Positions 1-9,367 are shown, numbered from the stretch's first letter. The stretch is 64,000 bases of DNA from Trinickia mobilis (GCF_017315705.1 NZ_JAFLRF010000034.1:1-64000); one strand, 5' to 3'. Notes: generated by a model from the letters alone, not told the origin. Program-made: numbers and translations.

Positions 1-1591
1 CTTCGGCCTGGTGTGCGCGGATCGTCGTCAGCTTGGCTTCCGGCGTGGCTTCCGCGAGGAAGTCGTCGACGCCCGCCTCGGCTGCAATCGCCGCGGCGGT
101 GAGACGGTTGTCGCCGGTCACCATCACGGTCTTGATGCCCATCTTGCGCAGCTCGGCGAAGCGCTCTTTGATGCCGCCCTTGACGATGTCCTTCAGCTCG
201 ATCACGCCGAGCACGCGTGCCGCGCCTTCGCCCTTGTCCGCGACTACGAGCGGCGTGCTGCCGCGACGCGCGACGTCGTCCACTGCGCTCGACACTTCGC
301 TCGGATAGCGGCCGCCATTGGCTTCGACATATTTCTTGATCGCATCGGCCGCGCCCTTGCGGATCTCGCGATTCGGCGCCCCGGCGGAAGTCCCGTTGGG
401 GGACAGGTCGACGCCGCTCATGCGGGTCTGCGCCGAAAAGCCGATGAACGCCGCGTGCAGCGCAGCCATGTCGCGCTGGCGAATGTTGAAGCGTTCCTTC
501 GCGAGCACGACGATGCTGCGGCCCTCCGGCGTTTCGTCGGCGAGCGACGACAGTTGTGCCGAGTCGGCCAATGCTTCTTCGGTCACGCCCGGTGCCGGAA
601 TGAACGTCGACGCCTGCCGATTGCCGAGCGTGATCGTGCCGGTCTTGTCGAGCAGGAGCACGTCGACGTCGCCTGCGGCTTCGACGGCGCGGCCCGAGGT
701 GGCGATCACGTTCGCCTGCATCATGCGGCTCATGCCCGCCACGCCGATCGCCGACAGCAAGCCGCCGATCGTCGTCGGAATCAGGCACACGAGCAGCGCG
801 ACGAGCGCCGTGATCGTCACCACGTGGCCGGCCTTCACCGCTTCCACGGAGAAGATCGAGAACGGCAAGAGCGTGGCAGTTGCGAGCAAGAGCACGATCG
901 TCAGCGCGACCAGCAGGATCGTCAGCGCGATTTCATTCGGCGTCTTCTGGCGCTTCGCGCCTTCGACCATCGCGATCATGCGGTCGAGGAACGCCTCGCC
1001 CGGATTCGCCGTGACTTTCACGACGATCCAGTCCGACAGCACGCGCGTGCCGCCCGTCACCGACGAGAAATCGCCGCCCGATTCGCGGATCACCGGCGCG
1101 GATTCGCCCGTGATCGCCGATTCGTCGACCGACGCGACACCGTCCACCACTTCGCCGTCGGCCGGAATCGTGTCGCCCGCTTCGACGAGCACGACGTCGC
1201 CCTTGCGCAGCTCGGTGGCCGTCGTAATGCGGATCGGCGACTTCGGATGCGGCTCGTTGAGCTTCTTCGCCATCACGTCGCGCTTCGCGCTCCTCAGCGA
1301 AGCGGCCTGCGCCTTCGAGCGGCCTTCGGCCAGCGCTTCGGCGAAGTTCGCGAACAGCACGGTGAACCACAGCCACAGCGCGATGGCGAGGATGAAGCCC
1401 GCGGGCGCTTCCGCCTGGCCCATGAGCGCAGCGATCCAGAGGATCGTGGTCAGGACGCTCCCGACGTACACGCAAAACATCACCGGATTGCGCAGTTGGT
1501 GACGCGGCGTCAGTTTCTTGAATGAGTCCACGATCGCCGGCTTCAGAAGCGCCGGATCGAACATGGACCGCGTTGCAGAATGTTGAGTCAT
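1..1591 (-). CDS. kdpB: Potassium-transporting ATPase subunit B (KdpB), 3' end outside the window
   Basis: Catalytic P-type ATPase subunit of the high-affinity K+ uptake complex KdpFABC in the inner membrane. About 530 codons are visible of a family length near 690; the C-terminus lies beyond the left edge. The translation shows the actuator motif TGES near residue 160, the phosphorylation motif DKTGT with Asp about 315, and the hinge-region motif TGDN close to the edge. Several hydrophobic N-terminal segments precede them. The start is an ATG preceded by AGAGGA. It lies 37 bp downstream of kdpA in the same direction, so it is part of one operon; kdpC and probably kdpDE should follow to the left of the window. 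Family assignment is certain from the motifs and from the adjoining kdpA and kdpF. Confidence 0.96.
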   Translation of the reverse strand, partial: MTQHSATRSMFDPALLKPAIVDSFKKLTPRHQLRNPVMFCVYVGSVLTTILWIAALMGQAEAPAGFILAIALWLWFTVLFANFAEALAEGRSKAQAASLRSAKRDVMAKKLNEPHPKSPIRITTATELRKGDVVLVEAGDTIPADGEVVDGVASVDESAITGESAPVIRESGGDFSSVTGGTRVLSDWIVVKVTANPGEAFLDRMIAMVEGAKRQKTPNEIALTILLVALTIVLLLATATLLPFSIFSVEAVKAGHVVTITALVALLVCLIPTTIGGLLSAIGVAGMSRMMQANVIATSGRAVEAAGDVDVLLLDKTGTITLGNRQASTFIPAPGVTEEALADSAQLSSLADETPEGRSIVVLAKERFNIRQRDMAALHAAFIGFSAQTRMSGVDLSPNGTSAGAPNREIRKGAADAIKKYVEANGGRYPSEVSSAVDDVARRGSTPLVVADKGEGAARVLGVIELKDIVKGGIKERFAELRKMGIKTVMVTGDNRLTAAAIAAEAGVDDFLAEATPEAKLTTIRAHQAE

Positions 1592-1628
1592 TGGAATCCT
1601 CTAATGCTCTTTTCTTTGTGACCCGGAA

Positions 1629-3434
1629 TCAGTGACCCGAAATCATCAGCAGATGTTCGACACCCGGGCCGAGCGCCAGCGCAGGCACATAAGTCAGCGC
1701 GCCGACGAGCAGAACCGTACCGAGCAGCAGCACCACGAAGAGCGGACCGTGCGTGGGCATCGTGCCGCCCGTCACCGCGATCTTCTTCTTCGCTGCGAGC
1801 GAGCCCGCGATAGCCAGCACCGGCACGATCGAACCGAAGCGGCCGAACCACATCGCGATACCCGTCAGCCAGTTGTAGAACGGCGTGTTGACGGACAGGC
1901 CGGCAAACGCGCTGCCGTTGTTGTTCGCAGCCGAGCTGAACGCGTAGAGGATTTCCGAGAATCCATGTGGACCGGGGTTCGCGATACCGGCCTTGCCCGC
2001 ATCGGTGAGCACCGCGATCGACGTGAGCACGAGCACCAGGAGCGGCGTCAACAGAATCACGATCGACACCATCTTCATCTCGTACGACTCGATCTTCTTG
2101 CCGACGTATTCGGGCGTGCGGCCGATCATCAGGCCCGCGACGAACACGGCGAGCAGCGCGAACACGAGCATCCCGTACATGCCGGAACCGACCCCGCCGA
2201 AGATCACTTCGCCGAGCTGGATCAGGAGCATCGGAATCAGGCCGCCGAGCGGCGTCAGCGAATCGTGCGTGTTGTCTATGGCACCGCACGAAGCCGCTGT
2301 CGTCGCGACCGTGAAGATGCCGGACTGCGCGATGCCGAAGCGCGTTTCCTTGCCTTCCATGTTGCCGCCGGCTTGCAGCGCGCTCGCCGACTGGTCGACG
2401 TTCAGCGTCGTGAAGAGCGGATTGCCCGCCTGCTCGGAACTGATCTCGCCCACCACGCAGACCGCGAACGCGATCGTCATCACCGCGAGAACAGCGACGC
2501 CCTGCTTGCGATCCAGGATCATGTTGCCGAACACGAGAGCCAGCGCGGCCGGGATGATCAGCATCGAGAAGATCTGCAGAAAGTTCGAGAACGGCGTCGG
2601 GTTTTCATACGGATGCGCCGAGTTCGCGTTGAAGAAGCCGCCACCGTTGGTGCCGAGCATCTTGATCGCTTCCTGCGACGCCACGGGGCCCATCGCGATG
2701 GTCTGCTTCTCGACCTTCGTGTCGACCATCACCGGGTTGCCCTTCGCATCCTTGACCGGGTTGCCCTGCGCGTCGGTCTTCGGCGCGCTGTAGGTGGTCT
2801 CTTGCAGGACCGGCACGTCCTCATAGGCCTTGAAGTTCTGGATCACGCCCTGGCTCATCAGGAGCGCGCCGACGATCGCGGCCATCGGGATCAGCACGTA
2901 CAGCGTGATGCGCGTGATGTCGACCCAGAAGTTGCCGATCGTCTTCGTCGTATGGCGCGCAAAGCCGCGGATCAGCGCGATCACGACGACGATGCCGGTG
3001 GCCGCCGACAAGAAGTTCTGCACGGTGAGGCCGAGCATCTGCGTCAGATAGCTGACCGCTTGTTCAGGCGTGTAGTCCTGCCAGTTCGTGTTGGTCGCGA
3101 AGCTGACTGCCGTATTGAACGCGCCGTCGACCGTCATCGCGCTGAACTGCTGCGGGTTGCCCGGCAGGAAGGCCTGCACGCGCAACAGCAGATAGAGGAA
3201 CACGGTGCCGAGCACATTGAAGGCGATCGTCACGATCGCGTAGTGCTTCCAGCCCATCTCGGCTTGCGGATCGACCCCAGCGATCCGGTACAGCAGCCGC
3301 TCGAGCGGACCGCCGAAGCGCACGACGCGCGAGGTGCCGTCCATGACGTGCGTGATGTACTTTGAAACCGGTACCGCACACCCGATCAGGACGACGATGA
3401 ACAGCGCCGATTGCAGGATATTGTTCGCGTTCAT
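1629..3434 (-). CDS. kdpA: Potassium-transporting ATPase subunit A (KdpA)
   Basis: K+-binding and translocating subunit of KdpFABC, related to the SKT family of K+ channels and transporters. 601 aa, somewhat longer than the E. coli protein (557 aa), with about ten hydrophobic membrane segments and the repeated P-loop-like filter motifs, for example TNGGGFFNANSAHP near residue 260 and NNNGSAFAG near residue 500. A charged hydrophilic insert at about residues 200-245, rich in Lys and Asp, accounts for the extra length. The ATG overlaps the kdpF stop by 4 bp (ATGA), indicating translational coupling. The order small ORF-kdpF-kdpA-kdpB fits a single K+-limitation-induced operon. Confidence 0.97.
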   Translation of the reverse strand: MNANNILQSALFIVVLIGCAVPVSKYITHVMDGTSRVVRFGGPLERLLYRIAGVDPQAEMGWKHYAIVTIAFNVLGTVFLYLLLRVQAFLPGNPQQFSAMTVDGAFNTAVSFATNTNWQDYTPEQAVSYLTQMLGLTVQNFLSAATGIVVVIALIRGFARHTTKTIGNFWVDITRITLYVLIPMAAIVGALLMSQGVIQNFKAYEDVPVLQETTYSAPKTDAQGNPVKDAKGNPVMVDTKVEKQTIAMGPVASQEAIKMLGTNGGGFFNANSAHPYENPTPFSNFLQIFSMLIIPAALALVFGNMILDRKQGVAVLAVMTIAFAVCVVGEISSEQAGNPLFTTLNVDQSASALQAGGNMEGKETRFGIAQSGIFTVATTAASCGAIDNTHDSLTPLGGLIPMLLIQLGEVIFGGVGSGMYGMLVFALLAVFVAGLMIGRTPEYVGKKIESYEMKMVSIVILLTPLLVLVLTSIAVLTDAGKAGIANPGPHGFSEILYAFSSAANNNGSAFAGLSVNTPFYNWLTGIAMWFGRFGSIVPVLAIAGSLAAKKKIAVTGGTMPTHGPLFVVLLLGTVLLVGALTYVPALALGPGVEHLLMISGH

Positions 3435-3523
3435 TCAATATCCTCCGCGTACAGCAGTGCGTAAACGAGATAGACGAACAAGAGCGCCGTGGCCGCCCCC
3501 GCCAACCAGAGCATCCAGGTCAT
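3431..3523 (-). CDS. kdpF: Kdp complex small subunit KdpF
   Basis: 30-residue single-span membrane peptide that stabilises the KdpFABC complex. The product is one hydrophobic helix (AGAATALLFVYLVYALLYA) ending in an acidic tail EDIE, matching the size and layout of KdpF (29 aa in E. coli). It overlaps the upstream 37-aa ORF (its ATG sits in that gene's TGA) and overlaps kdpA downstream, both by ATGA. It is too short for most gene finders. Identification rests on position directly before kdpA and on the typical single helix. Confidence 0.9.
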   Translation of the reverse strand: MTWMLWLAGAATALLFVYLVYALLYAEDIE

Positions 3524-3633
3524 GGCCGTTCCCCTTGGCCGCGCCGCGACTGGAACAGCTTGTCGCAGCCGGCAATCAATGCAAAGGTCAGCGCCGCAAA
3601 AAGCACCAGACCGCCGACGTACACCACATCCAT
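3520..3633 (-). CDS. 37-aa membrane peptide leading the kdp operon
   Basis: Small ORF of 37 residues beginning MDVVYVGG, with one hydrophobic helix at about residues 4-22, a single Cys at position 23 and a basic tail (KLFQSRRGQGERP). The start ATG is preceded by GGAG at 8 nt spacing. Its TGA overlaps the kdpF ATG, so translation of kdpF and then kdpA is probably coupled to it. The helix-Cys-basic-tail layout resembles a membrane-anchored peptide, but I do not recognise a named family. It may be a KdpF-like accessory subunit or a leader that sets translation of the operon. Real coding is inferred from the ribosome-binding site and the chained overlaps. Confidence 0.7.
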   Translation of the reverse strand: MDVVYVGGLVLFAALTFALIAGCDKLFQSRRGQGERP

Positions 3634-3683
3634 TTTGTGTTCTCCATTTACGGATTTTGGACAACCGGAACGTTAAGCCTTCC

Positions 3684-3735
3684 GGCGTAAAGGACGGGTC
3701 AAAGGTCACCGGGGGGATGTAAAAAAGGCGTAAAC
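3684..3735 (-). promoter_or_regulatory. Candidate KdpE-binding region of the kdp operon
   Basis: On the minus strand the 17-bp run TTTACGCCTTTTTTACA (within 3718-3735) agrees at 14 positions with the KdpE site of the E. coli kdp promoter as I remember it (TTTATACTTTTTTTACA). A second TTTACGCC lies 43 bp downstream (3684-3691), about four helical turns away. A possible -35 TTGACC sits between the two. The site is a sequence-based inference; no kdpDE genes are in view. Confidence 0.5.
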
Positions 3736-3763
3736 GAAAACAGGCGGCGCATTGCGCCGCCTG
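3731..3763 (-). terminator. Rho-independent terminator of the quinone oxidoreductase gene
   Basis: Perfect 10-bp stem CAGGCGGCGC with a 3-nt loop at 3741-3763, followed on the minus strand by TTTTCGTTT. It lies 34 bp past the qor stop. Its T-rich tail runs into the KdpE-like box of the next operon, so terminator and regulatory site share bases. Confidence 0.8.
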
Positions 3764-3796
3764 CCTTTGCGGGACTGCTGCAGTGCGGAAAAGCCG

Positions 3797-4771
3797 CTAC
3801 GGCACGAGGATCGTCGAGCCGGTGGTGCGGCGGGCTTCGAGATCGACGTGCGCCTGCGCCACTTCCGCGAGCGGGTAGCGCTGGCGAATCATGGTCTTGA
3901 CCTTGCCCGAGCCGATCACGTCGAACAGCTCGGCTGCCATCGCGTCGTAGTCGTTGCGTTTCGCGATATAGGTAAAGAGCGTCGGGCGCGTGAAAAAGAG
4001 CGAGCCGCGGCCCGCGAACTCGGACGAGTCGATCAGCGGCAGCGGACCCGACGCGTTGCCGAAGCTCACGAAGAGGCCGAGCGGCGCGAGGCAGTCGAGC
4101 GAGCCTTCGAACGTATCCTTGCCGATCGAGTCGTAGACGACCGGCACGCCCGCGCCGTTCGTGATCTCCTTCACGCGCTTCGTGAAGTTCTCGCGCGTAT
4201 AGACGATCGGGTGATCGCAGCCGTGCGACTTGGCAAGCTCGGCCTTCTCGTCGGAGCCGACCGTGCCGATCACCGTCGCGCCGAGCGCCTTCGCCCATTG
4301 GCACACGAAGAGGCCGACGCCGCCGGCGGCCGCCTGGATCAGGATCGTGTCGCCGGCCTTCACGCGGTAGGTCCGGCGCAGCAGATACTGTGCGGTGAGA
4401 CCTTGCAGCATCGCGGAAGCGGCTTCGTCATAGCCGAGCGAGCCCGGCAGCTTGACGAGCACCGCCGCGGGCAGCACGCGCTCCTGCGCATAGGCGCCCG
4501 GCGGACGCGCCACGTAGGCGACACGGTCCCCCGCCCTCAAGCCCTCCACGCCGGGCCCGACCGCCACCACGTCGCCCGCCGCCTCCATGCCGAGACCCGC
4601 GGGCAGCGGCAGCGGATAATTCCCGGTGCGGAAATAAATATCGATGTAGTTGAGACCCACCGCGTGCTGCTTGACGCGGACTTCGCCGTTGCCCGGCTCG
4701 CCCACGTCGACGTCGACCCACTTCATGACTTCCGGGCCGCCCGTTTTGTCGAATCGAATCGCCTTGACCAT
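3797..4771 (-). CDS. NADPH:quinone oxidoreductase, zinc-independent MDR family
   Basis: 324-aa enzyme of the Qor branch of the medium-chain dehydrogenase/reductase family, expected to reduce quinones or other electrophilic carbonyls with NADPH in the cytoplasm. N-terminal GroES-like catalytic domain with the motif GMEAAGDVVAVG at 61-72; Rossmann domain with the nucleotide-binding motif AAAGGVG at 147-153. The Cys/His zinc ligands of alcohol dehydrogenases are absent, as usual for Qor. Length matches E. coli QorA (327 aa). It is followed by its own terminator and precedes the kdp operon in the same direction. The exact physiological substrate cannot be told from sequence. Confidence 0.9.
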   Translation of the reverse strand: MVKAIRFDKTGGPEVMKWVDVDVGEPGNGEVRVKQHAVGLNYIDIYFRTGNYPLPLPAGLGMEAAGDVVAVGPGVEGLRAGDRVAYVARPPGAYAQERVLPAAVLVKLPGSLGYDEAASAMLQGLTAQYLLRRTYRVKAGDTILIQAAAGGVGLFVCQWAKALGATVIGTVGSDEKAELAKSHGCDHPIVYTRENFTKRVKEITNGAGVPVVYDSIGKDTFEGSLDCLAPLGLFVSFGNASGPLPLIDSSEFAGRGSLFFTRPTLFTYIAKRNDYDAMAAELFDVIGSGKVKTMIRQRYPLAEVAQAHVDLEARRTTGSTILVP

Positions 4772-4808
4772 CGCCGTCTCCTGGTTCTTGAACTGAGAAA
4801 ATCCGCTG

Positions 4809-5198
4809 TCAGACCTGCTGGCTCATACGACGAGCCAAGGTATCGAGAAGCATCCGCGCGGTCGCGATATTGGTCGCGCACGGCACGTTGCGCACGTCGC
4901 ACGCGCGCACGAGCGCGTTGATGTCGGGCTCGTGCGGCTGCGGCGTCATCGGGTCGCGCAAGAAAATCACCACGTCGACACGGCCCTCGGCCAATTGCGC
5001 GCCGATCTGCAAATCGCCGCCGTGCGGCCCCGACAGCATGCGCTCCACCGTCAGCCCGTGCGCCGCCGCGATGCGCGCGCCGGTCGTGCCGGTCGCTACG
5101 AGCTTGCAGCGGCCGAGCGTTTCGGCATATTCGCCGGCCAGCGCGACGATGTCGTCTTTCTTGTGGTCGTGCGCGATCAGCGCAACGCGTGGGGTCAT
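4809..5198 (-). CDS. mgsA: Methylglyoxal synthase
   Basis: Converts dihydroxyacetone phosphate to methylglyoxal and phosphate, the first step of the methylglyoxal bypass of glycolysis. 129 aa; E. coli MgsA is 152 aa, the difference being a shorter N-terminus. Visible residues include IAHDHKK (His10, phosphate-binding region), GTTG at 37-40, the catalytic GGD motif (Asp62), and RDPM with Asp82 followed by PHEPD. It lies 37 bp upstream of the quinone oxidoreductase gene and runs the same way, so the two may be co-transcribed; a reductase for reactive carbonyls beside a methylglyoxal producer is suggestive but unproven. Confidence 0.93.
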   Translation of the reverse strand: MTPRVALIAHDHKKDDIVALAGEYAETLGRCKLVATGTTGARIAAAHGLTVERMLSGPHGGDLQIGAQLAEGRVDVVIFLRDPMTPQPHEPDINALVRACDVRNVPCATNIATARMLLDTLARRMSQQV

Positions 5199-5244
5199 GA
5201 GAGGGGTCCTTTGCTCGGTACTGAGCAGACTGTCGTGGATGCGT

Positions 5245-6024
5245 TTAGAACGTGCCCGGATAAGCGCCGCCGTCGATCAGCCAGTTTTGGCCGGTGATGT
5301 AGCTCGCGTGGACGCTGCACAGGAACGCGCAGGCCGCGCCGAATTCGTCGCGCGTGCCGAAGCGCCCGGCAGGGATGCTTTTTATGCGCTGGCGGCGCGC
5401 CTCGTCGACGGTAACGTTGCCCGCCTTCGCCTGGGCGTCGAACGTCGCCGCGATGCGGTCGGTATCGAAGAGGCCCGGCAGCAGGTTGTTGATCGTGACG
5501 TTGTGCACGGCCACCTTGCGCGCGACGCCCGCGACGAACCCCGTGAGCCCCGAGCGCGCGCCGTTCGACAGGCCCAGCACGTCGATCGGCGCCTTCACCG
5601 CCGAGCTCGTGATATTGACGACGCGGCCGAACCCGCGCTCGATCATCCCGTCGATGGTCGCCTGGATCAGCGCGATCGGCGCCAGCATGTTCGCTTCCAG
5701 CGCGTTGATCCAGTCGTCGTGCGTGAAATTGCGGAAGTCGCCCGGCGGCGGGCCGCCCGCGTTGTTGACGAGGATGTCCGGCTGCGGACACGCCGCAAGC
5801 ACCGCGGCGCGGCCCTCGGGGGTCGTGACGTCGCAGGCGATTGCCGTCACGTCGGCGCCTGTCTTCGCGCGGATGCCGGCGGCGGTCGCTTCCAGCGTTT
5901 CCACCGTGCGCGCGCAGATCACGAGCTTCACGCCCTCGGCCGCGAGCGCTTCCGCGCAGCCCCGCCCGAGGCCCTTGCTGGCCGCGCATACGAGCGCGGT
6001 CCGTCCTGCGATTCCCATGTCCAT
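5245..6024 (-). CDS. SDR family oxidoreductase lacking the catalytic Tyr-x3-Lys
   Basis: 259-aa Rossmann protein of the short-chain dehydrogenase/reductase superfamily, related to 3-oxoacyl-ACP reductases. It has a cofactor-binding loop AASKGLGRG at about 14-22, the NNAGG motif near residue 90, and the C-terminal [13 protein letters not shown] typical of FabG-like proteins. At the position of the catalytic YxxxK the sequence reads SNGAR in the run [14 protein letters not shown], so Tyr is replaced by Ser and Lys by Arg. The serine of ITSS is kept. Such SNGAR-type members occur in a BKR-like SDR subgroup, and their reaction is unclear to me. The start ATG at 6024 has AAGGAA upstream; a longer reading frame upstream encodes only a 9-bp tandem repeat and is not used. 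Confidence 0.82.
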   Translation of the reverse strand: MDMGIAGRTALVCAASKGLGRGCAEALAAEGVKLVICARTVETLEATAAGIRAKTGADVTAIACDVTTPEGRAAVLAACPQPDILVNNAGGPPPGDFRNFTHDDWINALEANMLAPIALIQATIDGMIERGFGRVVNITSSAVKAPIDVLGLSNGARSGLTGFVAGVARKVAVHNVTINNLLPGLFDTDRIAATFDAQAKAGNVTVDEARRQRIKSIPAGRFGTRDEFGAACAFLCSVHASYITGQNWLIDGGAYPGTF

Positions 6025-6394
6025 GTCGGATTTCCTTTTCTCTCGTCGTTCGTCGCGGTGGTGCCGGCCAGGTGCCGGATAGCGAAGATTCTCGATTCTA
6101 GAAGAATCCCTATCGCGCTGCTGTGCGTCAGCCCCGCTATGCCCGCCATGCCCGCCATGCCCGCCATACCCGCCGTACCCGCCATACCCGCTTTCGCCGC
6201 GGCGGATTTGCCCGCAGCGGCGTCTTTTCGCGTCGGGCATGACTTTGCGCGCCTTGATCCGCTGATCTTTCGGTAAACTTGCGGGCGTAATTCGTTATTC
6301 GGCGTCATCCGGCGTCATCCGGCCGTCTCGCTCGGCCCAAGCGCCGCCGCCGATACGATTCCCCGCCCCCTCTAGCCGCTTGTGCGCACCTGCC
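6025..6394. other. Divergent intergenic region between SDR gene and upp
   Basis: 370 bp with no convincing gene. It holds the 9-bp tandem repeat described separately, the ribosome-binding site of the SDR gene at its left end, and presumably the promoters of both divergent genes. No riboswitch or strong promoter hexamer pair was recognised. Confidence 0.6.
6133..6186. repeat. Six tandem copies of a 9-bp unit CCCGCCATG
   Basis: Units: CCCGCTATG, CCCGCCATG twice, CCCGCCATA, CCCGCCGTA, CCCGCCATA, then a decayed seventh (CCCGCTTTC). The unit length of nine keeps an open frame on the minus strand (Gly-Gly-His/Tyr repeats), which explains a spurious N-terminal extension of the SDR frame. Copy number could vary by slippage. 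Confidence 0.9.
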
Positions 6395-7045
6395 ATGAAA
6401 CAAGACAGCCGCTTTCCGAATCTCTTCATCCTCGATCACCCGCTGATCCAGCACAAGCTCACCCATATGCGCGACAAGGACACTTCCACGCGCACGTTCC
6501 GCGAGCTCCTGCGCGAGATCACACTCCTCATGGGCTATGAGATCACGCGCAATCTGCCGATCACGACCAAGCGCGTCGCGACCCCGCTCGTCGAGATCGA
6601 CGCGCCGGTGATCGCCGGCAAGAAGCTCGCGATCGTGCCCGTGCTGCGCGCGGGGGTCGGCATGTCGGACGGGCTCCTGGAGCTGATTCCGTCGGCGCGC
6701 GTCGGGCATATCGGCGTATACCGGGCGGAAGACCACCGGCCGGTCGAGTATCTGGTGCGGCTGCCGGACCTCGAAGACCGGATCTTCATCCTGTGCGACC
6801 CGATGGTCGCGACCGGCTATTCGGCCGTGCACGCGGTCGACGTTCTCAAGCGCCGCAACGTGCCCGGCGAGAACATCTCGTTTCTGGCGCTCGTCGCGGC
6901 GCCCGAAGGCGTCAAGGTGTTTCAGGACGCGCATCCGGACGTGAAGCTCTTCGTCGCCTCGCTCGATTCGCACCTGAACGAGCACGCGTATATCGTGCCG
7001 GGCCTGGGCGACGCGGGCGACCGGCTGTTCGGGACGAAGAACTGA
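6395..7045 (+). CDS. upp: Uracil phosphoribosyltransferase
   Basis: Pyrimidine salvage enzyme making UMP from uracil and PRPP. 216 aa, close to the usual 208-216. The PRPP-binding signature DPMVATGYS is at 135-143, and the uracil-site motif [10 protein letters not shown] lies at the C-terminus. The chosen ATG gives MKQDSRFPN; a TTG 15 bp upstream is less likely. Stands first in a long plus-strand run of housekeeping genes but is separated by 212 bp from yebC, so it is probably its own unit. A GC-rich stem (GAAAGC...GCTTTC) just after the stop lacks a good T-run. Confidence 0.96.
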   Translation: MKQDSRFPNLFILDHPLIQHKLTHMRDKDTSTRTFRELLREITLLMGYEITRNLPITTKRVATPLVEIDAPVIAGKKLAIVPVLRAGVGMSDGLLELIPSARVGHIGVYRAEDHRPVEYLVRLPDLEDRIFILCDPMVATGYSAVHAVDVLKRRNVPGENISFLALVAAPEGVKVFQDAHPDVKLFVASLDSHLNEHAYIVPGLGDAGDRLFGTKN

Positions 7046-7257
7046 CGAAAGCCGCCGCCGGCGGGCGCTTTCGCGCCCCCTGCGGCATGTTAAAATCGCG
7101 TTCCGCTCGTCGAGCGGCTCGAATTGCCTTTCATGGTCAAAAAGCGGCCCCATGCCGCTCGCGCAACTCGCCGCCCGAAGCCGCAATCAATCGCCAATTC
7201 GCAACGAACAACACGCATCATGCGTGCGCGTCACACGCGCGCGCGACGGAGAAAGGT

Positions 7258-7986
7258 ATGGCTGGTCATTCCAAATGGGCCAACATCAAGCATAAGAAAG
7301 CCGCCGCCGACGCCAAGCGCGGCAAGATCTGGACTCGTCTGATCAAGGAAATCCAAGTCGCGGCCCGCATGGGCGGCGGCGAGATCGATTCGAACCCGCG
7401 TCTGCGCCTCGCAGTAGACAAGGCGTACGACGCCAACATGCCGAAGGACAACATCAGCCGCGCGATCCAGCGCGGCGTCGGCGGCGTCGATGGCGCGAAC
7501 TACGAAGAAATCCGCTACGAAGGCTACGGCATCGGCGGTGCGGCGGTCATCGTCGACACGATGACCGACAACCGCACGCGCACGGTCGCCGAGGTGCGTC
7601 ACGCGTTCTCGAAGTACGGCGGCAACATGGGCACCGACGGCTCGGTCGCGTTCCTGTTCGATCACGTCGGCCAGTTCCTGTTCGCACCGGGCACGCCCGA
7701 AGACGCACTGATGGAAGCCGCGCTCGAAGCCGGCGCCAACGACGTCATCACGAACGACGACGGCAGCATCGAAGTGCTGGCGCCGCCGAACGATTTCACG
7801 AAGGTAAAGGAAGCGCTCGAAGCGGCGGGCTTCAAGGCGGAACTCGCCGAAGTCACGATGAAGCCGCAGACGGAAGTCGAGTTCACCGGCGAAGACGCCG
7901 TGAAGATGCAAAAACTGCTCGACGCGCTCGAAAACCTGGATGACGTGCAGGAGGTGTATACGAACGCCTCCATCGCCGAAGCATGA
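7258..7986 (+). CDS. yebC: YebC/PmpR family transcriptional regulator / translation factor
   Basis: 242-aa protein of the TACO1/YebC family, which binds DNA as a regulator in some bacteria and relieves ribosome stalling in others. The characteristic start [14 protein letters not shown] and the downstream RAIQRGVGG motif are intact. The ATG at 7258 is preceded by GGAGAAAGG; a longer in-frame extension reaching back into upp is rejected because family members start here. purD follows after 106 bp on the same strand. The molecular role in this organism is not visible from the sequence. Confidence 0.95.
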   Translation: MAGHSKWANIKHKKAAADAKRGKIWTRLIKEIQVAARMGGGEIDSNPRLRLAVDKAYDANMPKDNISRAIQRGVGGVDGANYEEIRYEGYGIGGAAVIVDTMTDNRTRTVAEVRHAFSKYGGNMGTDGSVAFLFDHVGQFLFAPGTPEDALMEAALEAGANDVITNDDGSIEVLAPPNDFTKVKEALEAAGFKAELAEVTMKPQTEVEFTGEDAVKMQKLLDALENLDDVQEVYTNASIAEA

Positions 7987-8092
7987 TGTGCCGGGGGCGC
8001 GGCGCCCGATCGGGGGCCGCGCGCCTCGCGAAAGTTACAACGGCCGGCGGGATTCGCCTGCCGTCACGGTTTGTTAGCCTTCGGGGAATCCC

Positions 8093-9367
8093 ATGAAGTT
8101 ACTCGTCGTCGGTTCCGGCGGTCGCGAACATGCGCTCGCCTGGAAGCTCGCGCAAGCGCCGCGGGCTCAGCTCGTCTACGTCGCGCCCGGCAATGGCGGC
8201 ACCGCGCAGGATGAGCGCCTTCTCAACGTCGATATCACCGAGCCCGAAGCGCTCGCCGATTTCGTCGAGAAGGAGCAAGTCGCGTTCACCGTGGTCGGTC
8301 CGGAAGCGCCGCTCGCGGCCGGCATCGTCAACCTGTTCCGCCAGCGCGGCCTCAAGATCTTCGGGCCGACCCGGGAAGCCGCTCAGCTCGAAAGCTCGAA
8401 GGACTTCGCGAAGGCGTTCATGAAGCGCCACGGCATTCCGACGGCCGAATACGAGACGTTCTCCGAGCTCGCCGCCGCCCACGCGTACCTCGAGCAAAAG
8501 GGCGCGCCGATCGTCATCAAGGCCGACGGCCTCGCCGCGGGCAAGGGCGTCGTCGTGGCGCAGACGCTCGAAGAAGCGCACGCCGCCGTCGACATGATGC
8601 TCGCCGACAACAAGCTCGGCGATGCGGGCGCGCGCGTCGTGATCGAGGCGTTCCTGGAAGGCGAGGAAGCGAGCTTCATCGTGATGGTCGACGGCAAGCA
8701 TGTGCTGCCGCTCGCATCGAGCCAGGACCACAAGCGGCTGCTCGACGGCGACCAGGGTCCGAACACCGGCGGCATGGGCGCCTACTCGCCCGCGCCGATC
8801 GTCACGCCGCAGCTGCATGCGCGCGTGATGCGCGAAATCATTCTGCCGACCGTGCGCGGCATGGAAAGCGACGGCATCCGCTACACCGGCTTCCTCTACG
8901 CCGGCCTGATGATCGACGCGCAAGGCAACCCGAAGACGCTCGAATTCAACTGCCGCATGGGCGACCCGGAAACACAGCCGATCATGGCGCGCCTGAAGGG
9001 CGACTTCTCGAAGGTGATCGAGCAGGCGATCGCGGGCACGCTCGATACCGTCGAGCTGACCTGGGACCGCCGCACGGCGCTCGGCGTCGTGCTCGCCGCG
9101 CACAACTACCCCGAAACGCCGAGGAAAGGCGACCGCATCAACGGTATTCCGGCCGAGACCGAAGAAGCGGTGACGTTCCACGCCGGCACGACGCTCACCG
9201 ACGGCAAGCTGCTGACCTCGGGCGGCCGCGTGCTGTGCGTGGTCGGCCTGTCGGATTCGGTGCGCGGCGCGCAATCGGTCGTCTACGAGACGGTCAACCA
9301 GATCTCGTTCGACGGCATGCAGTACCGCCGCGACATCGGCCATCGCGCGATCGGCCGCAAACATTGA
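8093..9367 (+). CDS. purD: Phosphoribosylamine-glycine ligase
   Basis: GARS enzyme of de novo purine synthesis, joining phosphoribosylamine and glycine with ATP. 424 aa, the normal monofunctional bacterial length. N-terminal motif [15 protein letters not shown] at 5-19, ATP-grasp residues [14 protein letters not shown] near 143-156, the family signature [10 protein letters not shown] near 222, and [11 protein letters not shown] near 285. It stands alone, not fused to PurM or PurN. The preceding GGGGAATCCC provides a moderate ribosome-binding site. Confidence 0.97.
   Translation: MKLLVVGSGGREHALAWKLAQAPRAQLVYVAPGNGGTAQDERLLNVDITEPEALADFVEKEQVAFTVVGPEAPLAAGIVNLFRQRGLKIFGPTREAAQLESSKDFAKAFMKRHGIPTAEYETFSELAAAHAYLEQKGAPIVIKADGLAAGKGVVVAQTLEEAHAAVDMMLADNKLGDAGARVVIEAFLEGEEASFIVMVDGKHVLPLASSQDHKRLLDGDQGPNTGGMGAYSPAPIVTPQLHARVMREIILPTVRGMESDGIRYTGFLYAGLMIDAQGNPKTLEFNCRMGDPETQPIMARLKGDFSKVIEQAIAGTLDTVELTWDRRTALGVVLAAHNYPETPRKGDRINGIPAETEEAVTFHAGTTLTDGKLLTSGGRVLCVVGLSDSVRGAQSVVYETVNQISFDGMQYRRDIGHRAIGRKH

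Noticed and set aside
11-1525. 504-aa open frame on the plus strand
   Set aside because: It is antisense to kdpB, rich in Arg/His, and has no ribosome-binding site; it is a GC-rich shadow frame.
1632-3365. 577-aa open frame opposite kdpA
   Set aside because: Shadow of kdpA on the other strand with low-complexity Arg/His content.
6133-6240. Gly-Gly-His/Tyr repeat protein segment as an extension of the SDR
   Set aside because: It is produced by the 9-bp DNA repeat; family members start at the ATG near 6024, which has a ribosome-binding site.
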